NCBI GenBank assembly: GCA_947476765.1
Contig: CANJRK010000056.1
Location: 1 to 6,210 of the forward strand
Length of the DNA stretch: 6,210 nucleotides
Reading direction: 5' to 3'
DNA from: Actinomycetota bacterium
Lineage (GTDB): Bacteria > Actinomycetota > Actinomycetes > S36-B12 > UBA5976
A program made the position numbers and the translations under genes. Shown here in pieces: positions 4,887 through 6,210 of this stretch; the stretch's first letter is position 1; the number at the start of each line of letters is the position of its first letter. The notes beneath the pieces are model-generated. The model did no database searches, was not told the DNA's origin, and was given only the letters and a program-made list of their open reading frames with translations.

Positions 4887-6210
4887 GTGAGCATTAATGC
4901 GGATTTATCCGCTCAGGTTATTAGCTGGTTGGCGCAGGATCCAGATCCGCTAACCCGATCTGAACTTGAAACACTATTTGCTGCCGCTCATACCGACAGC
5001 AGTGCCGCACTCGAATTAGCAGATGCATTTGCCGCTCCGCTTGAATTTGGAACAGCTGGATTGCGTGGCAAGCTCGGAGCTGGTTCAAATCGGATGAATC
5101 GGGTAACAGTCTTGCAGGCCGCAGTTGGGCTAGCCAACTATTTGTTGTCACAAGGCTTTGTCGGCAAATCAGTAATGATCGGATTTGACGCGAGATACAA
5201 CAGCGAAGTATTTGCCCGAGATACAGCAGCAGTTATGGCTGGCGCTGGTCTAAAACCAAAACTATTTAGCCACGTCGTACCAACCCCGGTTCTAGCTTTT
5301 TCGATACGACATCAGGCTGCTTGTGCTGGCGTGATGGTTACTGCAAGTCATAACCCACCACAAGATAATGGTTACAAAGTTTACTTAGGCGACGGAAGGC
5401 AAATCGTTTCTCCAGCAGACTTGGAAATTTCAAAGCACATTAAAGCTGTTGATGACGTACGAAACATTTCGCAAAGTTTGGAAATTGAAATTCTAGATGA
5501 AGGAATAATTCAAGAATATATTTCCGTCACTTCGCAACTGATTGCAGATGGTCCCACACAACTGCAGCATCGAGGCAATGTCACTTCGGTTTACACCGCA
5601 CTGCATGGCGTTGGTTGGCAAACTTTGCAGTCAGTAGTTACTTCAGCAGGATTTCCCGAACCAATTCCAGTTGCTGAACAGCGAGATCCAGATCCAGCTT
5701 TTCCCACAGTGATATTTCCTAATCCTGAAGAAAAGGGCGCACTTGACCTAGCCTTTGATCTTGCAACAACAAATCAGGTTGATGTCTTAATCGCAAATGA
5801 TCCCGATGCCGACAGGCTAGCTGTGGCACTACCGATTGCAGATAGCTGGAAAGCATTACGCGGTGATCAAATCGGTGTGCTACTTGGTTGGTGGTTAATT
5901 GAGCGAAGATTGATGGCGAATCAAAAATTAGATGGGACGTATGCAAATTCAATAGTTTCGTCTATGTTGCTAGAACCGATCGCAGCTGCTGCCGGTTTAA
6001 ATTACGAAAGCACTCTGACTGGATTCAAATGGGTATCACGCGTTGAAAATTTAGTGTTCGGTTACGAGGAGGCGTTGGGGTACTGCGTTGACCCAAGTAA
6101 TGTCAGCGATAAAGATGGAATTTCAGCGGCCTTAATTTTCTTGGAATTGATAGCTGAGTTAAAGCACCGGAACTGGACGGCCTGGGAGGTGCTAGATCAA
6201 CTGGCTTTGA
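4887..6210 (+). CDS. pmmB: Phosphomannomutase/phosphoglucomutase (PmmB-like), 3' truncated by window
   Basis: An alpha-D-phosphohexomutase that moves phosphate between C1 and C6 of glucose or mannose, feeding glycogen, trehalose, GDP-mannose and wall-polymer synthesis. 441 codons are visible and the frame is open at the right edge; M. tuberculosis PmmB is about 534 residues, so roughly 90 may be missing. Domain 1 has EFGTAGLRG (53-61) and the catalytic TASHNPP loop (152-158) with phosphoserine S154. Domain 2 has the metal loop DPDADR (305-310). Domain 3 has GFKWV (379-383) and the sugar-binding loop FGYEEALGY (391-399), followed by SDKDGISAAL. This long form with GYEEALG belongs to the PGM2/PmmB-type subfamily rather than the short ManB/AlgC type; sugar preference cannot be settled from sequence. 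The start is GTG at 4887. The ATG at 4897 is out of frame, and no ribosome site is evident. It lies 23 bases after gpx. Confidence 0.93.
   Translation, partial: MSINADLSAQVISWLAQDPDPLTRSELETLFAAAHTDSSAALELADAFAAPLEFGTAGLRGKLGAGSNRMNRVTVLQAAVGLANYLLSQGFVGKSVMIGFDARYNSEVFARDTAAVMAGAGLKPKLFSHVVPTPVLAFSIRHQAACAGVMVTASHNPPQDNGYKVYLGDGRQIVSPADLEISKHIKAVDDVRNISQSLEIEILDEGIIQEYISVTSQLIADGPTQLQHRGNVTSVYTALHGVGWQTLQSVVTSAGFPEPIPVAEQRDPDPAFPTVIFPNPEEKGALDLAFDLATTNQVDVLIANDPDADRLAVALPIADSWKALRGDQIGVLLGWWLIERRLMANQKLDGTYANSIVSSMLLEPIAAAAGLNYESTLTGFKWVSRVENLVFGYEEALGYCVDPSNVSDKDGISAALIFLELIAELKHRNWTAWEVLDQLAL

Noticed and set aside
4921..5952. Minus-strand frames of 76 and 77 codons within pmmB
   Set aside because: They oppose an uninterrupted, motif-rich phosphohexomutase frame and resemble no known protein.
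1..6210. New defence, mobile or biosynthetic system
   Set aside because: Every sizeable frame but one small membrane protein belongs to a known family with normal context; no CRISPR-like repeats, transposase, toxin-antitoxin pair or reverse transcriptase was seen on either strand.

Overview
This window looks like chromosomal core DNA from an actinobacterium with a fairly compact, moderate-GC genome. By eye the G+C is a little under 50%, not counted. The left half has the actinobacterial signalling and cell-wall gene order fhaA-fhaB-pstP-rodA on the minus strand. In M. tuberculosis this continues into pbpA-pknA-pknB, which here would lie beyond base 1. The short FhaA linker, short intergenic gaps, 4-base gene overlaps and possible leaderless promoters suggest a streamlined lineage such as the freshwater Nanopelagicales (acI) or relatives. 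That placement is inference.

Layout. Bases 2587 down to 1 hold fhaA (DUF3662 plus FHA), fhaB/fipA (membrane anchor plus FHA), pstP (PP2C Ser/Thr phosphatase with one membrane segment) and the first 65 codons of rodA. They form a tightly coupled operon. Bases 2588-2723 are a divergent promoter region without a gene. A tRNA-Leu (anticodon CAG) lies at 2724-2810 on the plus strand. Then come a membrane-anchored, exported endonuclease/exonuclease/phosphatase-family protein (2877-4058, plus), a small three-helix membrane protein of unknown function on the minus strand (4055-4291) that overlaps it tail to tail, a thioredoxin-type glutathione peroxidase (4372-4863, plus), and a phosphomannomutase/phosphoglucomutase (pmmB-like) from 4887 that runs off the right edge.

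How they work together. In characterised actinobacteria, kinases PknA/PknB phosphorylate proteins that the FHA domains of FhaA and FhaB read. PstP reverses this phosphorylation, and RodA polymerises peptidoglycan glycan strands, so the left block controls growth and division. The right block is a loose set of housekeeping genes: peroxide defence, hexose-phosphate interconversion, and a secreted phosphoesterase or nuclease that could scavenge phosphate or nucleic acid. They show no common pathway.

I found no mobile element, CRISPR array, phage gene or defence system, and nothing here amounts to a new system. The points most worth a second look are the -10-like hexamers placed for leaderless transcription, the uncharacterised small membrane protein with its shared stop region, the exported phosphoesterase, and a palindrome on the pmmB start.
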